From Haladaptatus halobius (GTDB taxonomy: Archaea > Halobacteriota > Halobacteria > Halobacteriales > Haladaptataceae), in NCBI RefSeq assembly GCF_020618475.1, contig NZ_CP085341.1, positions 62,001-126,000 of the forward strand: DNA of 64,000 nt, written 5' to 3'. The notes under the pieces were generated by a model that worked only from the letters and a program-made list of their open reading frames with translations, had not been told where the DNA came from and did no database searches. Made by a program: the position numbers and the translations under genes. Positions 8,934 to 17,260 of the stretch are shown piece after piece. Each line of letters starts with the position of its first letter. Positions within the stretch are counted from its first letter, which is position 1.

Positions 8934-9791
8934 TTATGACGTGGAATCGTCGCTTTTGAAGCGCCGAAGTTTCGTCCTGAGTAGCGTGCTAAATGAGCGT
9001 GTTGTTTGCATTCGATCTGTCAGTACTCCGTTAATGACGATGCCCAGAAGGAGGATGAATGCCCCAGAATAGAGCCAAAGTAATAACAGAATCACACCAC
9101 CGATGACACCATACGCATCGTAGACCGGTGTCACAGTCACATAGACGTGAAAGAGGACTTGTAGTACAGTCCAGCCGACTGCTGCGACAATCGTTCCCGG
9201 CAGGGCCTCGTGTATTGCGATCGGAATTGGCGGAAAGGCATAGTAAATGAGGAAGAATGCAATTGTCAGCCCAACTAATGAGACGAGGGGACTCACAAGC
9301 TCGAACGTGGCAAGTTGCGGAATGAGCGTGAACAGTGTCGTACTTATCAGCACGACGACGGTCGCAAAACTGAGTGCGACAAAGCCGACGAGTGTGTCGC
9401 GGAGGTGGTGGCGGCCGGCGTTCTGCGATGGCTTTCCATAGAGCTCGGCGAATACGACTTCAAGTCCCCAAACGATACGGTAGGTACTCCAGAGCAGGAC
9501 AAGGAGGCCGAGAACTGAGCTTCGAAGACGCATTGATGCATTTTGCAATGCCTCGGCGAGGAGTGCCTGACCACTGGGACTCAGGTAGCGCCGAGTGAGA
9601 TGGATCACCGCCGTCGTAAAATCCTGTCCCCCGAGGAGGGACGCAGTAATAAGGAGGAGCAACAGGGCGGGAAGCAGGGAAACAAACGCATGGAATGCGA
9701 GACTGCCCGCTAAAAACGGGAGTCGGTTAGTAGATGCACGCTGATACACCGTTTGAAGGACGTGCACAGTCGCTTTGAGTCGATTGGACAT
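8934..9791 (-). CDS. YihY/virulence factor BrkB family membrane protein
   Basis: 285 residues with six predicted TM segments. Family features include FLAGSLAFHAFVSLLPALLL near the N-terminus, the central LLWSTYRIVWGLEVVFAELYG stretch and a C-terminal GGVILLLLWLYSGAFILLLG. The family is a widespread inner-membrane group of unsettled function (older claims as RNase BN are wrong). The C-terminal tail is short and basic. Stands alone, with its start 565 bases from the divergent AI-2E gene. Confidence 0.88.
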   Translation of the reverse strand: MSNRLKATVHVLQTVYQRASTNRLPFLAGSLAFHAFVSLLPALLLLLITASLLGGQDFTTAVIHLTRRYLSPSGQALLAEALQNASMRLRSSVLGLLVLLWSTYRIVWGLEVVFAELYGKPSQNAGRHHLRDTLVGFVALSFATVVVLISTTLFTLIPQLATFELVSPLVSLVGLTIAFFLIYYAFPPIPIAIHEALPGTIVAAVGWTVLQVLFHVYVTVTPVYDAYGVIGGVILLLLWLYSGAFILLLGIVINGVLTDRMQTTRSFSTLLRTKLRRFKSDDSTS

Positions 9792-10356
9792 AATTTCTCT
9801 GAATGGGGAATATCAGGAGCTGCGTGAGCCGTTCTGACCGCAGCTCCTCTTTGCCACTCTCGATAAGTAGAGTGGTGTGGCACGCGCTCCGATTATCGTC
9901 ATCGGTTTCCCCTTGGTGAACCGGTTTGTGTGAAGGCTGTTGCAGTGGTGTGTCCCGGTTCATGCACGACCAATGCCATGAAATGGATTGGAGTAGGCGA
10001 TAATAAACCTTTGCAGTAATTTGAACACTATTCTTATAACTTATGCGATGGATAAGGTACAGACAAGAGACTGAAGAGCTTGGCAAATACTATACTTAAC
10101 TTTTTAGATAATATGTTGATGTCCTTGTGAGCCACATCACAAAGTAACCTAATGTCGTATATAAGTTATAGAAATATATTAATCAGCGAAATATACGTTG
10201 AGAACGCTGGAAAGCGATCACGAAAAGAATTAGATGGTAAAGATAAAATCGAGGATCGTGTCGATGCTGTACCACTATTAATCACATATATTATATATTG
10301 TTATTCTGAGTGGTGGGCAAAAGGATTTTAGAGTACGTCTTACTGAGCTACGGTGC
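9792..10356. other. Divergent intergenic region, AT-rich
   Basis: Lies between two divergent membrane-protein genes. The right half (10080-10320) is strongly AT-rich with several TATA-like runs (for example ATTATATATTG near 10292), fitting an archaeal promoter for the gene at 10357. No gene or RNA recognised. Confidence 0.4.
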
Positions 10357-11619
10357 ATGAACTCGAGTCTCACGCAGAATCGCGAACGGATCGCCTGGTG
10401 GTTGATCTTCAGTACACTTGGTGTGCTTTTCGCCTTTATCCTCTACTCATATCTAGGAACGTTCGTCTTGGGGTTGTTCATCTATTATGCGACACGTCCT
10501 GTGTATCAGCGACTGAGCCATCGCGTCCGTCCGCGAAGTCTTGCCGCGGCTGTTGCACTGGGTGCGATTTCATTGCCGGGACTCCTCCTTATCGTCTATA
10601 CAGTTCTGGTGAGTATCCAACAACTGAGTTCGCTCGTTGGAGCGGATCTCCGCCAGTACCAGGCTCTGCTTGGTCCGTATCTCAAGAGACTCTCGGGCTC
10701 ACAAAACGCACAAGGGGTTTTTCAGCGATTTTTGTCGAATCCCCAGCAACTCACGTAGGTTCTCGATCCGAAGACTGCGAGCAAAATCCTTGTCTCGGCT
10801 GGTGAGTATCTCGGAGCGGTGGTCACGGGACTCCTCCATGTATTTATTGCCCTGGTGATCGCATTCTATCTGCTCCGGGATGATCACAAGCTTGCAATGT
10901 GGTTTACCTCCCGGATTAGTGGGCCGGATAGCGCGACGCATGCGTATTTGGAAGAAGTCGATACTGATTTGGAGACGATCTATTTCGGGAATATTCTGAA
11001 TGCATTCGTGGTCGCGATCGTTGCAGCGATTACCTATACGCTCCTCGATAGTATCGCACCATCCGGGTTGACGATTCCTGCGGCCGTGTTGCTCGGGCTG
11101 TTGACAGGGCTTGCGAGCTTGATTCCCGTGGTGGGGATGAAGCTGGTGTATGTACCGATTGGGCTCTATCTTGCTGGTCGTGCGCTCCTCTCGAATCCAC
11201 AGTCAATTTGGTTTCCACTTGCGTTCTTGCTGGCTGCGGTCGTAGTTGTGGATGGGGTGACTGAATTGTTACTGCGGCCGTATATTTCGGGGCGGAATCT
11301 CCATGTCGGCCTAGTCTTATTCGCCTATATCATCGGCCCACTTCTGTTCGGCTGGTACGGCCTGTTCTTTGGGCCGCTCCTGTTGGTGCTGCTCATCCAT
11401 AGTACACGCATTGTCTTGCCCGAGCTGCTTCATGGCCAGGCACTCACACCGACTGCAGCTGCTGGTGATCCCATTCCAGATTCAGATGGCGGGACCGAGA
11501 GTGAGACTGATCCCTCAGATGAGACAGTCTCAGATGCTTCTAAGGCAGCAGTTTCATCAAATTCTGAACCTGCTTCTGAGGGTGCAAACGAGCAGGATAC
11601 AGAACATGCCGAACAATAA
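10357..11619 (+). pseudogene. AI-2E family permease interrupted by one TAG
   Basis: The whole 420-codon frame is open except for a single TAG at 10756-10758 (NPQQLT-stop-VLDPKTASKI). Both sides are in the same frame and align along their length with the intact AI-2E (UPF0118) transporter at 31899-33098, including FYLLRDDHKL, NILNAFVVAIVAA, LLGLLTGLASLIPVVG, LRPYISGRNLHVG and RIVLPELLHGQALTPT. A CAG-to-TAG change would explain it. The product would otherwise have about eight TM helices and an acidic tail. Family members export small molecules or act as Na+/H+ antiporters. Translation of two halves cannot be excluded. Confidence 0.8.
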
Positions 11620-11674
11620 GGACGACGACTCAGCCCGTACCATCTCCACTAATTATCAGTGCATTTGAAAAGGC

Positions 11675-12262
11675 TTAGTGCTGCTCGTCCGTTGGGCGGC
11701 GCTCAGTTGGCCAGAGGGTCAATATCGTCAGAAGTAGATAGAAGCCGATGAAGACGCTCACGACCATGTTCCCAGGTACACCGGGGATCGCCGCCGCGTC
11801 ACGCCATCCCTCGCCAGGAGTATAGAGAGTGAGATACACGAGCCAGGCACCGCCGAGAACGAGGTACAAGACGAAGTAACTCTGTCGAAGACGCTGAGAA
11901 AAAACTTCCCGGTACGAGACTGCAGGTAGCGGATCACCCCACTGGGCCTGTCGATGCCAACCGAGTATCTCTGGTGGATCGATCGTGTTCGGGGCCTCGT
12001 CTTCTCCGTTTAATTGGGCAGCTACGTGAAGAGCTGTAGAGAGACGATGCTGACTGGTATCAACGGCGAGGTACAGGGTGATTGCAATTATGCCGATCAA
12101 CAAGAACTGCGGCGCGTTTTCAGGGGTCACAAACGCAAAAACAATCATCACTGTCATCACTGCGATTGCCCAGCGAACGGTCTCGTTTATGTGTTCACGA
12201 AACGTCTTTATCTCTGAGATCATTTCCTGAGTATATTGGAGGGAAAATCGCTTTGAAGTCAT
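11675..12262 (-). CDS. DUF2270-like membrane protein
   Basis: 195 residues. A soluble N-terminal helix (REHINETVRWAIAVMTVMIVF) leads into a TM pair, then a loop region with FSQRLRQSYFVLYLVLGGAWLVYL, and a C-terminal TM. The order matches the DUF2270 proteins at 21373-22059 and 36986-37681 (DETTxWAVTVIAALLAYGF, ARRLRRIYLxLLxLL), but this copy lacks their N-terminal FDPEAPEEREIGREMVDQ segment. Four TM helices. Next to, and probably cotranscribed with, the UspA gene upstream (17-base gap). Function unknown. Confidence 0.7.
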   Translation of the reverse strand: MTSKRFSLQYTQEMISEIKTFREHINETVRWAIAVMTVMIVFAFVTPENAPQFLLIGIIAITLYLAVDTSQHRLSTALHVAAQLNGEDEAPNTIDPPEILGWHRQAQWGDPLPAVSYREVFSQRLRQSYFVLYLVLGGAWLVYLTLYTPGEGWRDAAAIPGVPGNMVVSVFIGFYLLLTILTLWPTERRPTDEQH

Positions 12263-12279
12263 TTAACGAGTAGTCGCCT

Positions 12280-12732
12280 CTACTGCACCTTCCTCTGTCT
12301 CTGGATTCCACTCTGGCTGTGGAGGGGAACCGTGTAAACAGGAACCTCGACTTGTCGAAGAACGGCTTCCATAACCCTCTCGTCAAGGATATACTCGAGG
12401 TTGGTCTGATCTTGTGTTCCCATGACGATGCAGTCGATCTCATGCTCAGTGGCGTACTGTCTGATCACTTGAGCTGGTGCGCCAGCGGCGATCGATACCG
12501 TAACTGTTTGTGCACTCGACTGTGCCGTGCGTGCGATCACAGCATCGACAACTGACCGGTTACTCGCATTAAATGCCTCGTATAGCGAGTCACGTTCGGT
12601 GGATGGATCAACGTCGACAAATGAAATGATGTGAAGGGCAGCACCGGATCCCTCGGCCAACTCGAGGCCGGCGGCAATCGTATTCATTGCTGTATCATTC
12701 GCATCGATTGGAAGAAGGATTCGCGTAAACAT
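12280..12732 (-). CDS. Universal stress protein (UspA family)
   Basis: 150 residues, single Usp domain starting MFTRILLPIDANDTAMNTI. The usual ATP-binding signature G-x2-G-x9-G-S/T is poorly kept: the region reads MGTQDQTNLEYILDERV, with the second glycine missing, so it may belong to the non-ATP-binding class. C-terminus ends in the typical strand VPVYTVPL plus a basic tail. Precedes the DUF2270-like gene in one leftward unit. Confidence 0.85.
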   Translation of the reverse strand: MFTRILLPIDANDTAMNTIAAGLELAEGSGAALHIISFVDVDPSTERDSLYEAFNASNRSVVDAVIARTAQSSAQTVTVSIAAGAPAQVIRQYATEHEIDCIVMGTQDQTNLEYILDERVMEAVLRQVEVPVYTVPLHSQSGIQRQRKVQ

Positions 12733-13098
12733 ACATGATTATTCGTGTTCTCTATCGATAGCTCTGTCGCTCTCGTAGCATGAGATCAGCAAATGATCCA
12801 TCAATATAACTAAACTAATGACGTTTGATTATATGACCGACACAGAATTAAACACTTCACTCAACAAATGGGCAAGTGAGACCTCTCTGTTCGCATTGAT
12901 CGTGAGATACTGTGACCACAAGACAATGTGAGTAAACTACATCAGGGGAAAGAAGGGAGAGATTGTCAAGACTATCATACGCTACATTGTGTTTTGTCGT
13001 TGTATGTATAGCTCGAAGTGAGCAGATCATAGTATCGGATTGGTGAGTGGCGGATGAAGGTTTGGAGAAGAAGAGAGAAGAGGTAAGCAGAACAGAAT
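12733..13098. other. Intergenic stretch, nothing recognised
   Basis: No frame on either strand has protein-like composition. No inverted repeat or RNA was noticed. The part next to 12732 must carry the promoter of the UspA unit. Confidence 0.35.
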
Positions 13099-13311
13099 TT
13101 GCAAATTGAGCAGCTCGCTCAGCTTCAACGTCAAACCGAGCAACAAGAACCGACAATCGCGGAATTAGAGCGGGTAAAAACAACAGTCCAAACTATATCG
13201 GCTGGTTTCATCGTCTATGAGGGACTCTGTGCAGACTGTGAAAGTGGTGTTATCATCCGGACAGATGATACGCTTCGGTCTACGTCATGTGGATTCTGTT
13301 TCTACCTCTGA
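13099..13311 (+). CDS. Putative coiled-coil/zinc-ribbon small protein or remnant
   Basis: 70 codons from a TTG. The Gln/Glu-rich N-terminus (LQRQTEQQEPTIAELERV) looks coiled-coil. The C-terminus has CADCESGVIIRTDDTLRSTSC-GFC, a four-cysteine zinc-ribbon layout seen at the C-termini of haloarchaeal proteins. There is no ATG and the last segment is short, so this may be the 3' end of a decayed gene. Confidence 0.35.
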   Translation: MQIEQLAQLQRQTEQQEPTIAELERVKTTVQTISAGFIVYEGLCADCESGVIIRTDDTLRSTSCGFCFYL

Positions 13312-13636
13312 GTGCGACTATGAAGGAATAATTCACGTTATATGTTCTCTCCCGTCCTCTATTATAGTAGATGGGTAACATATAACAATATTTTCTATTA
13401 TCGACTAGCTCGCATATCTTTCTCTATAATATTATTAAAAATATCTGTTATTATCTATTATTAAAAAGGATCTTGGCGCTCTGCTGGTGATCTACGAGCA
13501 CCTTTAAATACGAACCTCCTAAAACTTCGTTTACTACTTTATTTTTGGTAACCTCATAAGACTTTTGACAACTGGATCCCTGTCGAGATAGTTATAAATA
13601 ATCATTAAGCATGATCATCGCGTTTGTCTCGGTGGC
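13312..13636. other. AT-rich spacer with dodecin promoter
   Basis: Very AT-rich, no gene seen. TATAAATA at 13593-13600 lies about 37 bases before the dodecin ATG, at a distance suited to an archaeal TATA box with a short leader. Confidence 0.45.
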
Positions 13637-13837
13637 ATGAGTGTGTTCAAAGAGATCACAATCACGGCGACAAGTGCCGACTCGTGGGAAGACGCTGCTC
13701 TCACTGCGGTCGAACGAACCGAGCAGACGATCGAACAGATCCAATGGGCTGTCGTACAGGATCAGTCGCTCCAATTGAGCGGCGATGCTCCCACGTTCAG
13801 AACCAAACTCAAGATCGGCTTCGAAGTTGAAGAGTAG
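13637..13837 (+). CDS. Dodecin family flavin-binding protein
   Basis: 66 residues, the usual dodecin length. MSVFKEITITATSADSWEDA begins the beta-alpha-beta-beta fold; ERTEQTIEQIQWAVVQDQSL contains the conserved Trp that stacks on flavin; the last strand is FRTKLKIGFEVEE. Dodecins assemble as dodecamers that store riboflavin or lumichrome, well studied in Halobacterium. Flanked by gene-poor DNA, transcribed alone. Confidence 0.92.
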   Translation: MSVFKEITITATSADSWEDAALTAVERTEQTIEQIQWAVVQDQSLQLSGDAPTFRTKLKIGFEVEE

Positions 13838-14366
13838 CAGTTCTACCAATCTATCACCGGTTATTTTTCGCCAGAATATCCGTGAACATACCATAGACAG
13901 GGTTTTGACTTGGATGTTCATTATATAGGAAAGGACAGGGCTGGCGGTCGAATGACTGAGTCCCAATCTTCTAAATGGTGTGGACACTGCTCTCTACCAT
14001 TTTTAGAGTACTCCTTTCTAATATGGACGTTGCTGACTGTAGACTGGAAGTCCGATATCCAAGATGACGACGGCTTCCTCTGGTATGTCTTGTCCGGAAC
14101 AACGCCGATACACTCCTCATAACTTTATCTTCTGAATTTCAATACTAGTCGTATGCTCGAAGCGACCTAGGAGCAGACGACCGCATGCCGTCAACAGGAT
14201 CGCCTGCAGCTGTTTGTCGTTGGTGTCGGTATCCTTCTTCGCCATCTTCTCGGTCGGTAAGCTGAGGCGATCGCTTCTTCGCGTATCACTCTGACGTCTG
14301 TTCCGTAGTTGGACAATATCGTTTTGTCCTCACAAGTCGTAACCGTGAACCACCGAGGGCGGGATT
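13838..14366. other. Intergenic stretch without a supported gene
   Basis: A 70-codon plus-strand frame (13910-14122) has two Cys near CGHC but no other protein-like pattern. The rest shows no coding character. Confidence 0.3.
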
Positions 14367-14534
14367 ATGAGTGTGACTGTGCAGATCGCCGAGAATCAGA
14401 GCATCCCAACGCTTGTCCAAATCCTCGGCGAAGGAGACGGAACGATCCTGATTGCCACAGTTGATGAAGAGAAGCGGGATCTCCGAATTCTCTTTCCGGA
14501 TTCTGAGGCCCTCTCTTCCGGCAGGCGGACATGA
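14367..14534 (+). CDS. Small acidic protein of unknown function
   Basis: 55 codons, ATG start, with a typical haloarchaeal amino-acid mix (VQILGEGDGTILIATVDEEK then DLRILFPDSEAL). Predicted mainly beta. I do not recognise the family. A competing minus-strand frame over the same DNA contains YHNVHV, reminiscent of the AbrB-like protein at 20644-20841, but lacks its acidic character further on. Confidence 0.4.
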   Translation: MSVTVQIAENQSIPTLVQILGEGDGTILIATVDEEKRDLRILFPDSEALSSGRRT

Positions 14535-15071
14535 ACGTTGTGGTACCCTTGACTGATGGGTAATTCATGCTCGTTCATCGGCACTGGCGAGTATCTTAGA
14601 CGGCAGTTGTAAGCAACTCCAGTCAGACGCATAGCAGACGCATGTCAGCCACGGTCACAAAGCCTATTGGGCGCTTGTCCGTGTGTTCGCGTGCCGGTTT
14701 GCTCGACCGGCAGGCTCGGGGAGGGGTCATACAGCCCCCTTCCTTTGAGAGTTAGTCCATTGAACTAACGGGCAGGTGTGCTCCCCATCCTACATCCTCC
14801 TACCAGACTCGTCAAACCATCAAACAGCCTCTTGACTGTCTACCACATTGCATCTGGTGTTTTTACCCGCTATGTGGATTTCGTCTCCTTATGAGACTCA
14901 CTGGCACTGTCGCCATTGGTCGGCAGTGAACTGTATCTGCCGCTGTTTTATACTTGTATCCATTTCCATCGTAAGAAACGCCTTTTCCGGGATTTATTCT
15001 CGACTTTGACGTGAACGAATGCCTGTTGCTCTCTATCGCCTGCATGTCCCTCAGCGTCAAAAAGCGATGAT
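14535..15071. other. Gene-poor stretch between small ORF and gvpO
   Basis: No intact gene. A minus-strand run around 14960-15055 reads EGHAGDREQQAFVHVKVENK and may be a remnant. The paired sequence GTTAGTCCATTGAACTAAC at 14751-14769 is an imperfect palindrome. No transposase could be named. Confidence 0.3.
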
Positions 15072-15551
15072 CTACCGTTCGCGGTCGTCGCCTCGACGAT
15101 ATCGTTCTCCGAGACGATAGCCGGTTACCTCGCCCGACTCGTTCAACGCCACCGCGTACTGTCCGAGAATGTCCTGCGTATCCGGGATTGAACTTCGTTC
15201 GACTATCTCGACGACGACCTCCCAGCCATCCTCTTTCTCGGTTATCTCGATAATACCGTCGAGCGGGTGGCCGACCAGGTCAGCGGCAACGTCCTCCATC
15301 GTCTCTCGGACGTCCATCACGCCGAAGTGGCCGTCACGTTCTTTGTTCGCGCCCTCTGTCTTCTCGCCCGCATTGCGTTCGGTCTCTTGCTGTTCGCCTT
15401 GTTCGCTCACGTCGTCATCCTCGTGTTCGTCGGCGTCGCCTATCGTCTCGTCGTTAGAATCATGTTGAAAGCAAAACCCGTCGTCCTGTGCCGGGCGTGA
15501 ACAGCGACCGCTAGACTCGGTGAGCGCCCGGCACTGGTCGGCTTCCGACAT
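15072..15551 (-). CDS. gvpO: Gas vesicle protein GvpO with N-terminal Cys/His motif
   Basis: 159 residues. The C-terminal 80 residues are GvpO (DLVGHPLDGIIEITEKEDGW, VVEIVERSSIPDTQDILGQY, then GYRLGERYRRGD). GvpO is required for gas vesicle formation in halobacteria. The N-terminus has an added C7, C17, C27, H30 motif (CRALTESSGRCSRPAQDDG then FCFQH) that looks like a zinc knuckle, followed by an acidic linker. Lies 17 bases after gvpA in the same direction; gvpC and gvpN, usual between gvpA and gvpO, are absent. A second gvpO is at 16079. Confidence 0.92.
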   Translation of the reverse strand: MSEADQCRALTESSGRCSRPAQDDGFCFQHDSNDETIGDADEHEDDDVSEQGEQQETERNAGEKTEGANKERDGHFGVMDVRETMEDVAADLVGHPLDGIIEITEKEDGWEVVVEIVERSSIPDTQDILGQYAVALNESGEVTGYRLGERYRRGDDRER

Positions 15552-15568
15552 GATGTTTCAGCGAGTTC

Positions 15569-15823
15569 CTACGATGTGGTGGCCTTTACATCTACTTCCT
15601 CGAAGTCAACTTCCTCGCCCGCCTCGGCATGTTCTATCTTCGACATCTCCTTGGCGTAGTGGATGAACGTATCGACTGACGCGACGACGACGCGCGCCTC
15701 GACCGTCAGCACCTCGATACCGACGACGGAGATGCGTGCCCACACGTCGATGACGACACCCTTGTCGAGGATTCGATCCAGCACTTCCGCGAGACTGGAC
15801 GAATCTGGATTTGATCGTGCCAT
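15569..15823 (-). CDS. gvpA: Major gas vesicle structural protein GvpA
   Basis: 84 residues from the ATG at 15823 (an in-frame TTG two codons earlier is less likely). The highly conserved core is intact: SLAEVLDRILDKGVVIDVWA, then RISVVGIEVLTVEARVVVAS and VDTFIHYAKEMSKIE. GvpA polymerises into the ribbed wall of the gas vesicle. The C-terminal tail is slightly longer and acidic. First gene of a leftward gvpA-gvpO transcript, divergent from the gvpO2 unit with a 255-base spacer. Confidence 0.97.
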   Translation of the reverse strand: MARSNPDSSSLAEVLDRILDKGVVIDVWARISVVGIEVLTVEARVVVASVDTFIHYAKEMSKIEHAEAGEEVDFEEVDVKATTS

Positions 15824-15850
15824 AGGCAATCAGTGGGATTCTGTCCCTAT

Positions 15851-15860
15851 AGTATATAAT
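15851..15860 (-). promoter_or_regulatory. Likely TATA box of gvpA
   Basis: ATTATATACT on the minus strand, 28-37 bases upstream of the gvpA ATG. This would give a very short leader. Seen in sequence; promoter function is inferred from spacing and from the rest of the spacer being less AT-rich. Confidence 0.55.
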
Positions 15861-16078
15861 TCTGCCGAACGCCTCTTGACGATTCAGATCGTCGTTGTAA
15901 CCTATTTTAAAGAAAGAGAAGCGAAGTTAACGATACTCGTATCGAATTGAGACATTGTGGTCGAAATTAGCCATTACGCCACTGCTGGATTAAATGACGA
16001 CGAATGTCCGACGAGAAATTCCCGATGAGGGGCACATGAGTTATTGTCGTGGGTATCGACGTGCCTTTGGGGGAGACA

Positions 16079-16516
16079 ATGAGCCACCGAATGGACGACT
16101 CCAGTATCGGCGAACTCGACGATGTCATCGACCGACTCGCCGACGCTGTCGAGGAGTCCGAACACGATACGGAACACGATGCGGAGGACGAGGTAAAGAC
16201 CAAGATGGAGACGGAGAGTGAGATAGACGTGGTAGACGCGCGGGACATAGGACGAGCTCCGACAACTGACCTCGTCGGCTCACCACTCGACGGAGTCGTT
16301 GAGGTTGAAGACCACGAAGACAGGTGGCGAGTGGTCGCAGATATGGTCGAACGGAGCGCGATTCCCGACACGCAAGACATCCTCGGGCGGTACGTTATCA
16401 ATCTCGACATGACCGGAAATGTTCGAGGCTACGATCGCGCCGGGCGGTATCGGCGCGAAAACGTCGGCAAACAGCGAGAGATTTTCACCGCCAACGAATA
16501 CTCGGGGAATATATGA
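16079..16516 (+). CDS. gvpO2: Second GvpO-family protein
   Basis: 145 residues from the ATG at 16079, which follows a purine-rich GGGGGAGAC (a GTG 30 bases earlier is possible). Core residues match GvpO: DLVGSPLDGVVEVEDHEDRW, MVERSAIPDTQDILGRYVIN and GYDRAGRYRRE. The N-terminal 60 residues are acidic and helical, without the Cys/His motif of the other copy. It overlaps the next gene by ATGA. Two differently built GvpO proteins in one cluster are unusual; one could bind GvpA and the other the accessory complex (inference). Confidence 0.88.
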   Translation: MSHRMDDSSIGELDDVIDRLADAVEESEHDTEHDAEDEVKTKMETESEIDVVDARDIGRAPTTDLVGSPLDGVVEVEDHEDRWRVVADMVERSAIPDTQDILGRYVINLDMTGNVRGYDRAGRYRRENVGKQREIFTANEYSGNI

Positions 16517-17130
16517 GCGACGATACGCAATCGGCACGGGAATTGCTCGAAGAGAGTTTACAGGAGGAAGCAAACGTCGAACAGCTGTTCGACGAACTCC
16601 TCGAGAAGCGAGAGAACGGTGGCACCGTCGGGCGCGACCTTGGTGGGTTGATTGGCTGTGGACTGGGGATGCTCCTTGGACGCAAATTTGGGGAGTCGGT
16701 TGGGGTGCGAGTCGAGAGCCGGTTCGGTAGAGGCGAGCGCGAAGCGTCCGACGACACCTCGCGCGAGCAACTCATCCGCCAGCGTATTCAAGATGCTTTC
16801 GAGCTGAGCAAGGAGGAGGCAAACCAGATACTCGCCGATGCACCCATAGGTAGAACCGAGCCCAGGGAAGAAAGTGGCGAAGATGGCGGCGAGGGGAAAG
16901 ACACCGAGCAGGAATCCGATAGCGAGGAGGATCCCGACGAAGCGGGGACGGAGACGGAAGACGCCGAAACGCCGGAGGAAGAAGATGAGTCGAACAAAGA
17001 GGAAATGGAAGCCGAGGACGATTCAGAGGCAGAGCAGAGCCTTGACCTAGATGACCTCTCGGATAAGGATCTCCAGACGCTGGCGAACGACCTGCTAGAC
17101 GAACTAAAACAGAGAAAAACTGCGCAATGA
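16513..17130 (+). CDS. Glycine-zipper acidic gas-vesicle-linked protein
   Basis: 205 residues. The N-terminal helix (ARELLEESLQEEANVEQLFD) is followed by a glycine zipper at about 38-62 (GRDLGGLIGCGLGMLLGRKF), a helical segment, a long low-complexity Glu/Asp region, and a short C-terminal helix (DLSDKDLQTLANDLLDELK). Layout parallels the protein at 1990-2628. Coupled to gvpO2 by ATGA overlap and followed 130 bases later by gvpF. Not one of the named Gvp proteins; perhaps a membrane or vesicle-surface accessory factor. Confidence 0.75.
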   Translation: MSDDTQSARELLEESLQEEANVEQLFDELLEKRENGGTVGRDLGGLIGCGLGMLLGRKFGESVGVRVESRFGRGEREASDDTSREQLIRQRIQDAFELSKEEANQILADAPIGRTEPREESGEDGGEGKDTEQESDSEEDPDEAGTETEDAETPEEEDESNKEEMEAEDDSEAEQSLDLDDLSDKDLQTLANDLLDELKQRKTAQ

Positions 17131-17227
17131 TGGCTTCGCACAGCGTCGCCAAACTATCCGATTTGCTGTGAACGAGGCGTATGCTTACTATTTCCCCCCC
17201 ACGGCTTATTAGCGCCCGTCACGTCCA

Positions 17228-17234
17228 TTTATAG
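17228..17234 (+). promoter_or_regulatory. Likely TATA box of gvpF operon
   Basis: TTTATAG ends 26 bases before the gvpF ATG, so the transcript would start a few bases before the start codon. The 130-base gap is the only sizeable one in the rightward cluster, consistent with a separate promoter. Confidence 0.5.
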
Positions 17235-17260
17235 TTGAGGACACTATTGCACTGGTAACG

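Noticed and set aside
12857..13183. 108-codon minus-strand frame
   Set aside because: Low acidity, many Ser/Cys/Leu, no family pattern; overlaps the opposite-strand zinc-ribbon candidate.
13611..13640. 9-codon upstream ORF overlapping the dodecin start by ATGA
   Set aside because: The TATA box at 13593-13600 would place the transcript start after its ATG, so it is probably not in the mRNA.
14751..14769. Imperfect palindrome near 14760 as a possible IS200/IS605 end
   Set aside because: No transposase or matching second end could be identified.
15830..16078. GvpE-type activator site in the gvpA-gvpO2 spacer
   Set aside because: No convincing match to the known half-sites, and no gvpE gene in the window.
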